From assembly GCA_947448675.1 (NCBI GenBank), contig CANFOR010000005.1, positions 1 through 31,151 on the forward strand: DNA of 31,151 bases, in the 5' to 3' direction. The translations under genes were made by a program, and so were the position numbers. The first letter of the stretch is position 1, and every line of letters begins with the position of its first letter. Under the pieces are notes generated by a model, which was not told where the DNA came from, searched no databases, and was given only the letters and a program-made list of their open reading frames with translations. Shown here in pieces: positions 15,389-24,030 of this stretch. The stretch is from Betaproteobacteria bacterium (GTDB taxonomy: Bacteria; Pseudomonadota; Gammaproteobacteria; Burkholderiales; Burkholderiaceae_C).

Positions 15389-16095
15389 TCCACTAGCTCC
15401 ATGCTTAATTTTCCACCGAGAATAAATTTAGTCGGGGACGGCTCTTCACGTTCTAGCTTGGCCAAACCGACATCGGGGCAATACCATTCACGGGTAGTTA
15501 AGGGCACGTCACGCCAAGCAAAGGCTTCGTCTACGTAGAGTTTTATCTCGGCAATACCGACCACTCGCACACAATCTTTGAAGCTCCCAGCTGGGGTGTT
15601 GATTTCCTGATTCAGCGCCTCAATTCTGTAGTTCATAGGCAGTTTTTTATAGCGCGGCAAATGGCGCAACTCCCTCGGAAATTCATTGCGTCGCTGCAGC
15701 ACATAGGTGGTGGTGTCGGCCTGCCACTGCGTGCCCACCACCAAGGGGTTGCGCAGCACATAGCGCGGCGTGGCGTCCAAGATGGGCTCGCTGTCTAAGG
15801 GGCCTTGGCTGGCCACTCGATAGACGCCTGTTGCGTCGCTACGCAACCAGTATTCAACACCGCTGTTGCTGCGTCGAATCGAAGCTTGGGCACCATCAAT
15901 CTTCGTGCTACCACCGGCTACCAAACGCAGGTTTTCGCGCAGGCCAGGCGCGGTGTCATCGGCAAACACGGTCGTGCTGCGATAGCTCCAACTGCGCCCC
16001 CCTTGCAGCGGAAAGAAGGCATCGGTTGGCGAAGATTTGCCACACGCTGCCAATAGTGCAGGCACGGCCAACGCAAGCAAAACGGCGCGCATCAT
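15379..16095 (-). CDS. Hypothetical lipoprotein
   Basis: This 238-residue protein has a clear lipoprotein signal: a hydrophobic segment, then Leu-Leu-Ala-Ala-Cys with the lipidated Cys18, followed by Gly-Lys. The mature part reads as a mainly beta periplasmic domain (opening Phe-Phe-Pro-Leu-Gln-Gly-Gly-Arg-Ser-Trp-Ser-Tyr) with an Asp/Glu-containing segment and Trp-Tyr-Cys-Pro-Asp-Val-Gly-Leu-Ala near the end, a pattern I recall from uncharacterised lipoproteins. I do not recognise a function. It overlaps the NosR-like gene by 10 bp and the gene before it by 4 bp, so it belongs to the same operon and may anchor or assist that membrane complex. Confidence 0.8.
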   Translation of the reverse strand: MMRAVLLALAVPALLAACGKSSPTDAFFPLQGGRSWSYRSTTVFADDTAPGLRENLRLVAGGSTKIDGAQASIRRSNSGVEYWLRSDATGVYRVASQGPLDSEPILDATPRYVLRNPLVVGTQWQADTTTYVLQRRNEFPRELRHLPRYKKLPMNYRIEALNQEINTPAGSFKDCVRVVGIAEIKLYVDEAFAWRDVPLTTREWYCPDVGLAKLEREEPSPTKFILGGKLSMELVEWR

Positions 16096-16589
16096 TTCTC
16101 CGGTAGTTGGGGGACAGGCAAATCGCGGATTTTGATTTCTTGCTCATCATGGCCGGGGGTGAGCCAACCCAAGCCCCGACCATTGCCTTGTTTGACCTCG
16201 GCGGTACCCATTTGGCTCACGCCGTCTTTGCCTTTCTTAATGCCGTCGTTGATTTGCTCGTGCAGGCTGCGGCTGTAGGGTAGTTTGTAAGCGCGCGGCG
16301 CCAAAACCATCTTGCCTTCTAGCAAGGGGTTGACCCACAAATACAAGGCACCTGGCGTCTTCGGCGTGGGCTCGTCTACCACGGCAGCCAGCATGACAAA
16401 GCGCTCTGGCAATGGATCGGTGTTGGGGATGCCCAGCAAGCTATGGACTGCCTCATAGCCAATGAAGTGAAAAGCCGTCACGCCGATGGCCAGGAGCGCT
16501 TTCAACCAACGCGGCCAAGCCGACCATAACAAGGCCAAAGCCAAGAGTAAAAGCAAAACTGCATAACAAAGAATGATGGCGAGGGTCAT
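16092..16589 (-). CDS. Hypothetical membrane protein
   Basis: This 165-residue protein has two predicted transmembrane helices (about 2-22 and 29-46) and a hydrophilic tail of about 115 residues. The tail includes a Pro-rich Val-Asp-Glu-Pro-Thr-Pro-Lys-Thr-Pro-Gly-Ala-Leu-Tyr-Leu-Trp-Val motif and a Lys/Gly-rich stretch. The family is not recognised. Its stop overlaps the lipoprotein start by 4 nt, and it follows the ExbD-like gene by 17 bp. A structural part of the ExbB/ExbD-NosR-like membrane assembly is a guess based only on position. Confidence 0.78.
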   Translation of the reverse strand: MTLAIILCYAVLLLLLALALLWSAWPRWLKALLAIGVTAFHFIGYEAVHSLLGIPNTDPLPERFVMLAAVVDEPTPKTPGALYLWVNPLLEGKMVLAPRAYKLPYSRSLHEQINDGIKKGKDGVSQMGTAEVKQGNGRGLGWLTPGHDEQEIKIRDLPVPQLPEK

Positions 16590-16606
16590 AACAGTTCTTT
16601 AAATAA

Positions 16607-17233
16607 TCAATGTTTTACCAAGGCTTTGGGCACCGTGTTCATATTGCCCACGCTGCCGTCGGGCAAGATCGTGAAGCGCACCATCGTGGTTTCTGTCCCA
16701 CGCTGTGCCAGGGTTTGTTGACCATAAAACACCACTTCGGCCCGCGGGTTGACCTTGACCACCGACACGCTGGCTTCTACCGGGTGCCCGGCTTTAGGGT
16801 CCGCAGCGTCTACTTCTTTGGATTCAAAATAATGGGCGTTAACAACGTATTCACCTGGCTCTATGCCACGGATAGTGACCACTTCTTGGTTGAGTGGGTT
16901 GATGATCTTGCGGCCATTGACCACGATAGTGTCATTAGAAGTGCCGCGGTCGTCACGGTCTAAGTGCATTAACCCGGCCTCACGGGCGCGGTACCAAACC
17001 ACCTCGCCGCTGGGGCCTTGCACCCACGCGTCGAGGTCGTTGGGGTCGAGGTCGGGCCACGAAAGGGTGATGATGTACTCAGCCTTGGCCGGTACATCGC
17101 CAGATTTGAGCGCTTTGGGGTTCATGGCCAAGAGCGCGATGATGAAGCAAAAAACAAAGGCGATCAGCATGTTGAACAACATGTCGTAGAACGGGTCTAC
17201 CTCAGGCTCGCGCGATATGTTTCGGCGGCGCAT
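16607..17233 (-). CDS. ExbD-like membrane protein with acidic periplasmic domain
   Basis: This 208-residue protein resembles ExbD/TolR at its N-terminus: a basic cytoplasmic start, then one transmembrane helix (about 19-38) with Asp17 at its entry, near the position of the proton-carrying Asp in ExbD. The periplasmic domain (about 50-205) is not the standard ExbD fold. It contains Asp-Leu-Asp-Pro-Asn-Asp-Leu-Asp-Ala-Trp-Val (61-71) and Asp-Arg-Asp-Asp-Arg-Gly-Thr-Ser-Asn-Asp (92-101), giving a DUF2135-like beta domain with acidic loops that may bind metal. The gene lies 5 bp after the ExbB-like gene, the usual pairing for a proton-driven motor. No tonB or tolA is seen nearby. Confidence 0.75.
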   Translation of the reverse strand: MRRRNISREPEVDPFYDMLFNMLIAFVFCFIIALLAMNPKALKSGDVPAKAEYIITLSWPDLDPNDLDAWVQGPSGEVVWYRAREAGLMHLDRDDRGTSNDTIVVNGRKIINPLNQEVVTIRGIEPGEYVVNAHYFESKEVDAADPKAGHPVEASVSVVKVNPRAEVVFYGQQTLAQRGTETTMVRFTILPDGSVGNMNTVPKALVKH

Positions 17234-17238
17234 GTGCT

Positions 17239-17943
17239 CTACTTTTCCTGGCCTGACTGCAGTTGTAGACCATGCCTCTGGGCCTGGGCCACGATGTCGT
17301 CAGCATAGCGGTCTAAGCGCGTGAGCTGCAAGCCCAACACGATATTGCCGACCAAGCCCACCATGGTGGTGAGCAGCGCAACCCCCAAACCCGTGGTGAG
17401 GCTACGCAGTAGGTCTTGCGACTGCGAAGCGTCAAAATTTTGAATTTGCCCAATTTGCAAGGCCAGTACGGAAAAGCCAATCACCTTGCCGAGCAAACCC
17501 AGTTTGAGCTGAATACCATTGACCCACCACGCGGTGGAATGCGGGCCATGGGTGGACTCCAGTAGTAAATCCAACGGGGCTGCTGAGTCGCGTGGCGCAG
17601 CAGATAATGCAGCCCAGTAGGCGCCTGCCCAGCATGGAGAAACTGTCATGGCGTGCAAGCCGCGCAGTGCAGCAGCATCTAGGTCTTGGCGCTGTTGGCC
17701 CAACTCGCGCGAACGGCTCCCGCACCACAACGTGGACGCAGCAAATACCAAAATAATGACCAAGGTAATGCCAGTTGGATCGGAACGGATGAGCAATTGC
17801 CACACCCCCTGCACACCCAATAGCCAAGCAGCAAAAATCAACATACCCAACAAAACCAACCACTCCAACAACAGTGGTTCAGCAATCGGCTTGCGCTGGG
17901 CCGCGTTGCGTTGCATACCTGCCAAGAGAGACATGGGTTTCAT
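17239..17943 (-). CDS. MotA/TolQ/ExbB-family proton channel protein
   Basis: This 234-residue inner membrane protein has about four hydrophobic segments (near 25-45, 53-70, 148-168 and 185-210). Its conserved C-terminal part Thr-Thr-Gly-Leu-Gly-Val-Ala-Leu-Leu-Thr-Thr-Met-Val-Gly-Leu-Val-Gly matches the ExbB/TolQ/MotA channel signature. These proteins form pentameric proton channels around an ExbD/TolR dimer and drive a periplasmic partner. The start codon directly abuts the permease stop codon and the ExbD-like gene follows by 5 bp. It could energise the TonB receptors in this cluster or a different local machine. Confidence 0.85.
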   Translation of the reverse strand: MKPMSLLAGMQRNAAQRKPIAEPLLLEWLVLLGMLIFAAWLLGVQGVWQLLIRSDPTGITLVIILVFAASTLWCGSRSRELGQQRQDLDAAALRGLHAMTVSPCWAGAYWAALSAAPRDSAAPLDLLLESTHGPHSTAWWVNGIQLKLGLLGKVIGFSVLALQIGQIQNFDASQSQDLLRSLTTGLGVALLTTMVGLVGNIVLGLQLTRLDRYADDIVAQAQRHGLQLQSGQEK

Positions 17944-18756
17944 TTAAGGTTTTCCACCAGCGGGGCGGCGGGCAACACCGCGCTGTGGGTCATAGCCCCA
18001 CAGTGCAATGCAAAAAAATGCGCCTGTGCATCCCGCAACGATGCATAGACTGCTGGGCAGGAGCTGCCCGTACAAAGCAAAGCGAATCGCCTCGACCGCA
18101 TGGGTAAAGGGGTTGACGCTGGCCAACGCATGAACCACCCGTGCGCCCGACTCCTCTAGCTTCCACAAGGGATACAAAGCGGTGCTAATGAAAAACATGG
18201 GGAAGATCACAAAGTTCATGGTGCCCGCAAAATTTTCTAATTGCTTCACATACACCGACAAGACCAAACCCAGTGCAGAGAGCATCAGAGCCGCCAATAA
18301 AAACACCGGCAAGGCCAGCAAAATATTTGATAACTGCAAGTCGATGCCGAAGAAGAAACTCACTACCAAAAAAGCTAGCATCTGCAAAAATGAGAGCAAA
18401 GCTCCCGCCATCATCTTGCTGGCCAAAATCCAAGCGCGCGGTAATGGCGCGGTCAACAGTAAGCGCATCAAACCCATTTCACGGTCGTAGACCATGGCCA
18501 AAGAACTTTGCATTCCGTTAAACAAAGCCGCCATACCAAGCAGGCCCGGTAGAACGTAGACCTTGTACTCAATATAGGTTTCATAAGGCGGTGCAATGGC
18601 CACACCAAACACATTTTGAAAGCCTGCGGCAAACACCACCAACCATAAGAGCGGTCGCACTAAGGCAGAAAACAAGCGCCCGGGTTGGCGCACAAAACTA
18701 CGAACTTCTCGGCCAACCACGGCGGACATGGCACGGATGGCGTGTGCAGTCTTCAT
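17944..18756 (-). CDS. ABC-2 type permease, PQQ-associated
   Basis: This 270-residue inner membrane permease has about six transmembrane helices and the ABC-2 fold (Pro-Gly-Leu-Leu-Gly-Met-Ala-Ala-Leu-Phe-Asn-Gly at 73-84, Tyr-Asp-Arg-Glu-Met-Gly and a Leu-Leu-Thr-Ala-Pro-Leu-Pro coupling segment). It corresponds to the permease of the ABC system repeatedly found beside PQQ-dependent alcohol catabolism genes (PedC-like). ABC-2 permeases generally export. Its partner ATPase is encoded about 5 kb upstream in the same run, with the beta-propeller, receptor and binding protein between. The 5' end overlaps the binding-protein gene by 4 nt. The substrate is not known. Confidence 0.9.
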   Translation of the reverse strand: MKTAHAIRAMSAVVGREVRSFVRQPGRLFSALVRPLLWLVVFAAGFQNVFGVAIAPPYETYIEYKVYVLPGLLGMAALFNGMQSSLAMVYDREMGLMRLLLTAPLPRAWILASKMMAGALLSFLQMLAFLVVSFFFGIDLQLSNILLALPVFLLAALMLSALGLVLSVYVKQLENFAGTMNFVIFPMFFISTALYPLWKLEESGARVVHALASVNPFTHAVEAIRFALYGQLLPSSLCIVAGCTGAFFCIALWGYDPQRGVARRPAGGKP

Positions 18757-19943
18757 GGTGTTTTGCAGCCAGTTTCGGCCAGATCAAAGCCCAAGCTGTC
18801 TAAGGCATTGCGTGGATGCAAAAAGCCCTCTAGGGGCGCAATGTCAGACAACCCATTGCCATGGGCCAAGAGCAGGGGTTGGCGCAATTGCCCATCCCAG
18901 GCTCGGAAGGTCAAGCTTTGGCCTTTATAGCCATCTACGCTGATGCTGCCTTGCTTCAAGGCTTGAATTTGCTGCGCTACACTGGTCTTGGTGTCTGCGC
19001 CAATGGTTTCCACCATCGCACGTGTAGCCACCCATGCGGCCCAGTCGTAGCTGCCCATCGCACGGCCACTGCGTTTGAAAAATCGGCGATTGAGCTGGGG
19101 CGCACCATTGCGCTCGTACCACATGCTCCAAGCTTGTGCAGTAAGCCCATTGCTACCCAAGACCGGGCGCGGCAACAGGGGGCGATAGGGCAAGTCACGG
19201 GCAAATTCGCCAAGCGCGTCGAGCACGACCACTGCGTCGTAATCGGCATTGGCAGTGAGCAAACGCACATTACCTGAATCGCGTTCACGCGGATCATTCG
19301 ACATTTTGAACGGGCGCTGCGCTACGGGCTTTACACCGAAGCGTTTGGCACTGCGCGTAAACGCCGCGACCAGCAATGGGTCTTGCTCACTGGTGCCATA
19401 GAGCAGCAGAGGCTTGGTCCATTTATGCGCCACCAAAAACTGCGCCAAGGCATCGGCCTGCATGGCTTGGCTGGGCAGGGAGTGCAGCAATTGCGGGGCG
19501 CACGACTCCGCACGCAAGCTATCTTCGGGTGCTGCGGCGTTCACCAACATGACATCTTTGCCACGCGTTTTGGCAGCTACCTGGGTCACGGCCGCAGCAG
19601 GCAACTCTAAAACGATATGGTGCACGCCTTGGCCCAGCAAACGCTCTAAGGCTGGCAACAGGTCAGCCGCATCGGTAGCCTGTACTGCCACCACACGCGA
19701 CTTGCTTATGCCCGCCGCTTGCAGACTGTACGCGGCATCGTCGAGTGCCAATTGCACCGCTATGAGTGCACGGCCATTGGGTTTGTCGGGGTAGGCTTTT
19801 TCCAGGGCTTGCGCGCTGTAGCGTTCGTCATTGGCCAAAGACAAAAGTCCGATGCTCCATTCTCGCGCGGCCACAGGCAGGGCCGCAAAAAGCAGCACGG
19901 TGCAAACCAAGATAATGCGTCGCACCGACCTATTCCCATTCAT
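18753..19943 (-). CDS. PQQ-associated ABC substrate-binding protein
   Basis: This 396-residue periplasmic protein has a signal peptide (cleavage near Ala-Ala-Arg-Glu, about 26) and a type I periplasmic-binding fold related to branched-chain amino acid receptors. Segments such as Gly-Gln-Gly-Val-His-His-Ile-Val-Leu-Glu-Leu-Pro and Asp-Tyr-Asp-Ala-Val-Val-Val-Leu-Asp are typical strand-loop units. It belongs to the binding-protein class that accompanies PQQ-dependent alcohol catabolism ABC genes. A binding protein next to an ABC-2 permease is unusual for a simple exporter. It overlaps the receptor gene before it by 14 bp and the permease gene by 4 bp. Confidence 0.87.
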   Translation of the reverse strand: MNGNRSVRRIILVCTVLLFAALPVAAREWSIGLLSLANDERYSAQALEKAYPDKPNGRALIAVQLALDDAAYSLQAAGISKSRVVAVQATDAADLLPALERLLGQGVHHIVLELPAAAVTQVAAKTRGKDVMLVNAAAPEDSLRAESCAPQLLHSLPSQAMQADALAQFLVAHKWTKPLLLYGTSEQDPLLVAAFTRSAKRFGVKPVAQRPFKMSNDPRERDSGNVRLLTANADYDAVVVLDALGEFARDLPYRPLLPRPVLGSNGLTAQAWSMWYERNGAPQLNRRFFKRSGRAMGSYDWAAWVATRAMVETIGADTKTSVAQQIQALKQGSISVDGYKGQSLTFRAWDGQLRQPLLLAHGNGLSDIAPLEGFLHPRNALDSLGFDLAETGCKTP

Positions 19944-22251
19944 AGCGAAGCCCCATATAGAGCGTCCGGCCTGCGCCGGGTGCTATAAAACGGCTAGCAA
20001 CAGGTGAGGCACCGGCGGGCAAAGCTTGCCCCTGCGGAAAGAAATCTACATTCCCACTGGCGTAACTTGCATACGGCTTGTTCAACAGATTGTTGAGGCG
20101 CACATAAGCTTGCCAACGCGGTTCGATCTGCCAAGTACCACGTACATTCAGCAGGCTGTAGCCAGCCAATGTACCCAGCTCAGGGCGACTGCCACTCTCG
20201 TTACCTGCTATGGTTTGCGAGCTGGCAATGAACCAATCAGCACCAAGGCTCATCTGCGGGGTAAAGCGCCAATCTGCACCCAATTTGAGTACCTGCTTGG
20301 GCAAGCCCGCTATAGGGGTACCGGGTGAGATGGTGTTGGGGTTTGTAGCTGTGCTCAGTGGGCCAGTTAGTACACCAAGACTTTGATAGGTAGCATTTAA
20401 ATAGGTGTAATTCGCATGCCATTGCCAAGGGCCTGATCGACCGCGCAGTGCCAGCTCGATGCCCTGGCGCAGGGTGTCGCCGATATTGGTAAAGTAACCC
20501 GCTTGTGAAAAACCCGAGTTCACAAACGCAATATCGTCATGGCTGAGCGTGCGAAACAAAGCACCTGAAAAGCGCAGGCCGTTGCCGAGCTCACTGCGCA
20601 GGCCTAGCTCCATGGTATGGGCCACAACTTGTTTGAGGTAGGGGTCTGACTGCAAGCCCGTCGGCAGCACACAGGGCTTAGCAGGGTCAGCACAACCCAG
20701 CTCCAGCGCCGTGGGCACCCGTGTACCTTGCGACACACTGGCAAACACATGGGTGCCCGGCATGAGTGCATGCGTCAAGCCAATGGCCGGGTTGAGTTTG
20801 GCATAGCCAAAGCTTTCGCTCACCACGGGTGCGGGGCTGGCCAAATCGTTCTGCACGATGGTTTTATTCCAGCGCGCCGACAGCGTTAACTGGGTGGCCG
20901 CCGTTAAAGCCAATACATCGCTGGCATACAAGCTTTGGGTTCGGCTGCTACCGCGCAAAGCAACGTCTTGCACCACTGCGCTGCTAGTGTCTGCCTGCGC
21001 GCTACGCGTGGCGTCAAAATCGGCTTCTTGGCTAAATTGATCGTAAGCAATGCGGCTCGCGCTCCACTCTGCACCCATTGCCAACTGGTGTGCCACCGCG
21101 CGGTGCGACCATTGAAAACCCATTGAGCGCTGCACTTGTTGGCTACTGGTACTGTTGACTACTGCGTTATGCGCAACATACCCAGGGTCGTTGGGGTCGG
21201 TGCAAGCAGAGTCGGTAGGCGTAGCCGCGCAAGCCGTCTTCCACTGCGCCCAATCGTTGCTGATGTCGCCATTGCGCGTGTTGCGTTGCCTGCTACCCCA
21301 AGACAGCAAGGCCGACAACTTATCGTTTGGATTGAGATGAAAGCTTGCGTTCAGGTTCAAGGCCTGCGCATTGCTGAGCGTGTGATCAGAAAAGGTATAG
21401 CCTGCGCTGTGGTTGACGTCGTACAGGCTTTGGTTGAGCAAGCCATTTCCAAGCAAATCGCTGCGCGCGCGCAGATAGCTCAGGTTCCAATCCACATCGG
21501 CCTGTTTGCGTCCCAACTTGAGGAACACGTTGCCCAGCTTGCCTTGCGAATTTTCGCGCCAACCCCGTTCATTAAACAGGGTGGCAGCGCCAAAAGCATG
21601 CCAGCCATCGCCCCATTGGCGGCCGTGGCTAAAGTCCAGCCGCTGCCGCCCTGCCCCGCCCATAGACAAGTCCATCTCGGTACCTTGGTGGGTCAAGCCC
21701 GATTTGGTATTGAGTACCAAGGCGCCACCCAAAGTATTGAGCCCATACAAAGGGTTTGAGCCCGGCAGCAGGCTGACATTGGCAATCGCTGACTCGGGTA
21801 ATAAGTCCCAGTTCATTACATCGCCAAACGGCTCGTTGACACGCACGCCGTCGAGGTAGACCGACAAGCCCTGCGGCGAGCCCAAGATGGGCGACAGCCG
21901 GTGCCCACGGTAATTCACATCCACCTGGAACGGGCTGCCTTGCACCTCGTTCACCGTGACCGAGCCCAATTGCGTATTCATGAACTCCGCAAGGTTACTG
22001 CTCTTGGAGCGCTCGATCTCGCTGTCATCCGCCTGCTGCACGTTGCCAGAGTATTTTTTGGCGTCTATGGTCGCACCTTGCAAACTGGTTTGCCCCACAA
22101 CCTCCACGGGTTTTAAGCTGTGTACAGCGTCGCCACTCTGCGCAGCTTGCGCGCGCGCAGGTAAACTTTGTATAGCAAAGCCACCCATCGCCACAAGGCC
22201 TGCGCAAGCGCGCAACAATCCAGTGGCGACAACGCGAACCGCTCTAGTCAT
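19930..22251 (-). CDS. TonB-dependent outer membrane receptor (2)
   Basis: This 773-residue receptor has a signal peptide ending near Ala-Arg-Ala-Gln-Ala (about 36), a TonB-box-like Lys-Pro-Val-Glu-Val-Val, a plug domain (about 70-190, with Val-Tyr-Leu-Asp-Gly-Val-Arg-Val-Asn-Glu-Pro-Phe-Gly and Leu-Tyr-Gly-Leu-Asn-Thr-Leu-Gly-Gly-Ala) and a barrel ending Leu-Arg-Tyr-Glu-Trp-Glu. It is set inside the PQQ-associated ABC genes, overlapping the beta-propeller gene by 8 bp. That position makes a ligand tied to PQQ alcohol oxidation likely, for example a lanthanide chelate, PQQ or a bulky substrate. Sequence does not decide the ligand. It differs clearly from the first receptor, so it is not a duplicate. 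Confidence 0.92.
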   Translation of the reverse strand: MTRAVRVVATGLLRACAGLVAMGGFAIQSLPARAQAAQSGDAVHSLKPVEVVGQTSLQGATIDAKKYSGNVQQADDSEIERSKSSNLAEFMNTQLGSVTVNEVQGSPFQVDVNYRGHRLSPILGSPQGLSVYLDGVRVNEPFGDVMNWDLLPESAIANVSLLPGSNPLYGLNTLGGALVLNTKSGLTHQGTEMDLSMGGAGRQRLDFSHGRQWGDGWHAFGAATLFNERGWRENSQGKLGNVFLKLGRKQADVDWNLSYLRARSDLLGNGLLNQSLYDVNHSAGYTFSDHTLSNAQALNLNASFHLNPNDKLSALLSWGSRQRNTRNGDISNDWAQWKTACAATPTDSACTDPNDPGYVAHNAVVNSTSSQQVQRSMGFQWSHRAVAHQLAMGAEWSASRIAYDQFSQEADFDATRSAQADTSSAVVQDVALRGSSRTQSLYASDVLALTAATQLTLSARWNKTIVQNDLASPAPVVSESFGYAKLNPAIGLTHALMPGTHVFASVSQGTRVPTALELGCADPAKPCVLPTGLQSDPYLKQVVAHTMELGLRSELGNGLRFSGALFRTLSHDDIAFVNSGFSQAGYFTNIGDTLRQGIELALRGRSGPWQWHANYTYLNATYQSLGVLTGPLSTATNPNTISPGTPIAGLPKQVLKLGADWRFTPQMSLGADWFIASSQTIAGNESGSRPELGTLAGYSLLNVRGTWQIEPRWQAYVRLNNLLNKPYASYASGNVDFFPQGQALPAGASPVASRFIAPGAGRTLYMGLRYEWE

Positions 22252-23233
22252 CGACTACCACCGTGTGGGGAACGCGCCCCGTTTTGACTGACTTAACGGC
22301 TTTCATCGATGGCGTGTCGATGATGCTCACATCATCAGACAGGCCATTAGCGACATACAGTGTTTTACCGTTGCGAGACAAGGCCAAACCCCAAGCACGT
22401 TTGCCCACCAGCGCTGCCGCCTTCACCTGTCGACTACCCACCTCTACAGCAACCACATGGTTGGCCCGGCCCAGACCCACGTACACGGTTTTGCCGTCGG
22501 GCGAGAGCACCATGCCCACTGGCGTAATGTCTTGCGCGCGCATGCCGGGCAAGCTAAATTGCAGATTGGCCTGCACGCTGTGGTCACTGATGCGAATAAT
22601 GCTCACGCTGGCAGACAGCTCGTTAGTGACCCATAGCTCGCCCTGCCCGGTGAGCAGCAAGCGCCGTGGGCGTTTGCCAACTGGAATGTTCTTCACCACC
22701 TTGCGCGTGGCCACATCAACCACATGCACTACGCTGGCCACCTCCGAAGTGACGTAAACAGTTTTGCCGTCGGCGCTCACGCGCACGCCTTCAGGCTCGC
22801 CACCGACTTTCACGTCAAACACTTTTTTATGGGTTTGCAAATCGAAAGCGGTGAGCGTGGCATCTTCTTCGTTCGACGCATACAGCATGCGGCCGTCAGG
22901 GCTGATGTCAAACATCTCGGGCGCTTCACCCACGTCGAGTTTGTCAATCACCTTTTTATTCGCAATGTCCCACACCAGCACCCGATTGTCTTGGCTGCAG
23001 GCCACCAGCAAAAACGGGCGATCTGGCGCGCGCTGCATATGGCGCGGGCGTAGGCACAACGGGATCACGCTGGCAATTTCAGCCTTGCTCGCGTCGAGCA
23101 CGGTCACCGCATTATCTTTTTCAGAAGAAACAAATACCTGGCCCGTGCCTGCAGCCTGCACCACGGCAAACGCGGCACTCAGCACCAGTGGCAAGCCTAA
23201 GTAGCGTATAAATTGATGGCAAATAACTCGCAT
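22244..23233 (-). CDS. YVTN beta-propeller protein, PQQ-associated
   Basis: This is a periplasmic seven-bladed propeller of about 329 residues. The start at 23233 was chosen because it gives TGATG coupling with the ATPase gene stop and a normal signal peptide (Met-Arg-Val-Ile-Cys-His-Gln, hydrophobic, cut near Val-Gln-Ala-Ala, about 27-30). The frame is open for 22 more codons upstream, but these would overlap the ATPase gene and precede the signal peptide. Repeats of about 42 residues carry Gly-Lys-Thr-Val-Tyr-Val and Asp-Gly-Arg-Met-Leu-Tyr-Ala-Ser-Asn. This family is known next to PQQ-linked ABC transporters in alcohol catabolism clusters; its biochemical role is unknown. Confidence 0.88.
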   Translation of the reverse strand: MRVICHQFIRYLGLPLVLSAAFAVVQAAGTGQVFVSSEKDNAVTVLDASKAEIASVIPLCLRPRHMQRAPDRPFLLVACSQDNRVLVWDIANKKVIDKLDVGEAPEMFDISPDGRMLYASNEEDATLTAFDLQTHKKVFDVKVGGEPEGVRVSADGKTVYVTSEVASVVHVVDVATRKVVKNIPVGKRPRRLLLTGQGELWVTNELSASVSIIRISDHSVQANLQFSLPGMRAQDITPVGMVLSPDGKTVYVGLGRANHVVAVEVGSRQVKAAALVGKRAWGLALSRNGKTLYVANGLSDDVSIIDTPSMKAVKSVKTGRVPHTVVVDD

Positions 23234-24024
23234 CAGTGTGTTCCCGCTATCAGTTGAAGAAACGCGGCCTCTAAGCCGCTGCAGTTTTGCTGAGTACACA
23301 ACAGATTCGCGCTGCCGTTAAAGAGGACTTTCCCTTTGTGCAGTACCACCACACGCTGGGCGCGCTCGGCTTCTTCGACCAAATGGGTGGCCCAGAGCAC
23401 GCCTAAATTTTGGCTATGGGTCAGCTCCACTACAGCGTCCAGCAGTTGCGTGCGCGACTGCGGGTCTAATCCCACCGTGGCTTCGTCCATCAATAGCAAT
23501 TGCGGCTCGTGCAGCAAAGCGCGTAGCAACTCTACCTTGCGGCGGTTGCCACCCGACAAGACCCGTGCCAAGGCATGCTGTTTATCGAACAAGCCAAAGC
23601 GCTGTAGCAAAGCTTCGATGCGCGGCTTAGATTGGCTGCGCGGCAGGCCATGCAAATCAGCGTGGAACAGCAAATTGGCGCGCACCGACAGATTTAAATC
23701 CAGTGCCATTTGCTGGAACACAATACCCAGGCGCGCTAAGGCCGCCACGGGCTTGCGCCGCATGTCTACACCCAGCACTACGACCTCACCAGTGTCGGCA
23801 ACAAACAAACCCGTCAAGATTTGAAAAAGCGTCGATTTGCCTGCGCCATTGGGGCCCAGCAAAGCTACCAGTTCACCCGGTGCGACCTGCAAAGACACAT
23901 CGACCAGGGCTTTGGTAGCGCCAAAGCTTTTGCCCAGGTTGCGGCATTCCAACGCTGGTATGGTGGAGGGCGCCAATGCCACAGTGGGCGCTAGGTTTTG
24001 CATTGGGGTCGATAGCTCTTGCAT
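23233..24024 (-). CDS. ABC transporter ATPase, PQQ-associated
   Basis: This 263-residue cytoplasmic ATPase powers the ABC-2 permease encoded downstream. Walker A Gly-Pro-Asn-Gly-Ala-Gly-Lys-Ser is at 57-64, the Q-loop Gln near 104, signature Leu-Ser-Gly-Gly-Asn at 156-160, Walker B Leu-Leu-Leu-Met-Asp-Glu at 176-181 and a switch His in Trp-Ala-Thr-His near 210. The Asn in the signature (instead of Gln) followed by Arg-Arg-Lys is typical of the PQQ-associated group. The first Met lies 6 bp after the Bug-type gene; a second Met at residue 8 is possible. It opens the PQQ-associated segment and overlaps the propeller gene by one base. Confidence 0.92.
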   Translation of the reverse strand: MQELSTPMQNLAPTVALAPSTIPALECRNLGKSFGATKALVDVSLQVAPGELVALLGPNGAGKSTLFQILTGLFVADTGEVVVLGVDMRRKPVAALARLGIVFQQMALDLNLSVRANLLFHADLHGLPRSQSKPRIEALLQRFGLFDKQHALARVLSGGNRRKVELLRALLHEPQLLLMDEATVGLDPQSRTQLLDAVVELTHSQNLGVLWATHLVEEAERAQRVVVLHKGKVLFNGSANLLCTQQNCSGLEAAFLQLIAGTH

Positions 24025-24030
24025 AGCGGC

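Noticed and set aside
23234..23299. Longer N-terminus for the beta-propeller protein
   Set aside because: It overlaps the ATPase gene and puts a non-hydrophobic lead before the signal peptide; the TGATG start at 23233 is better.
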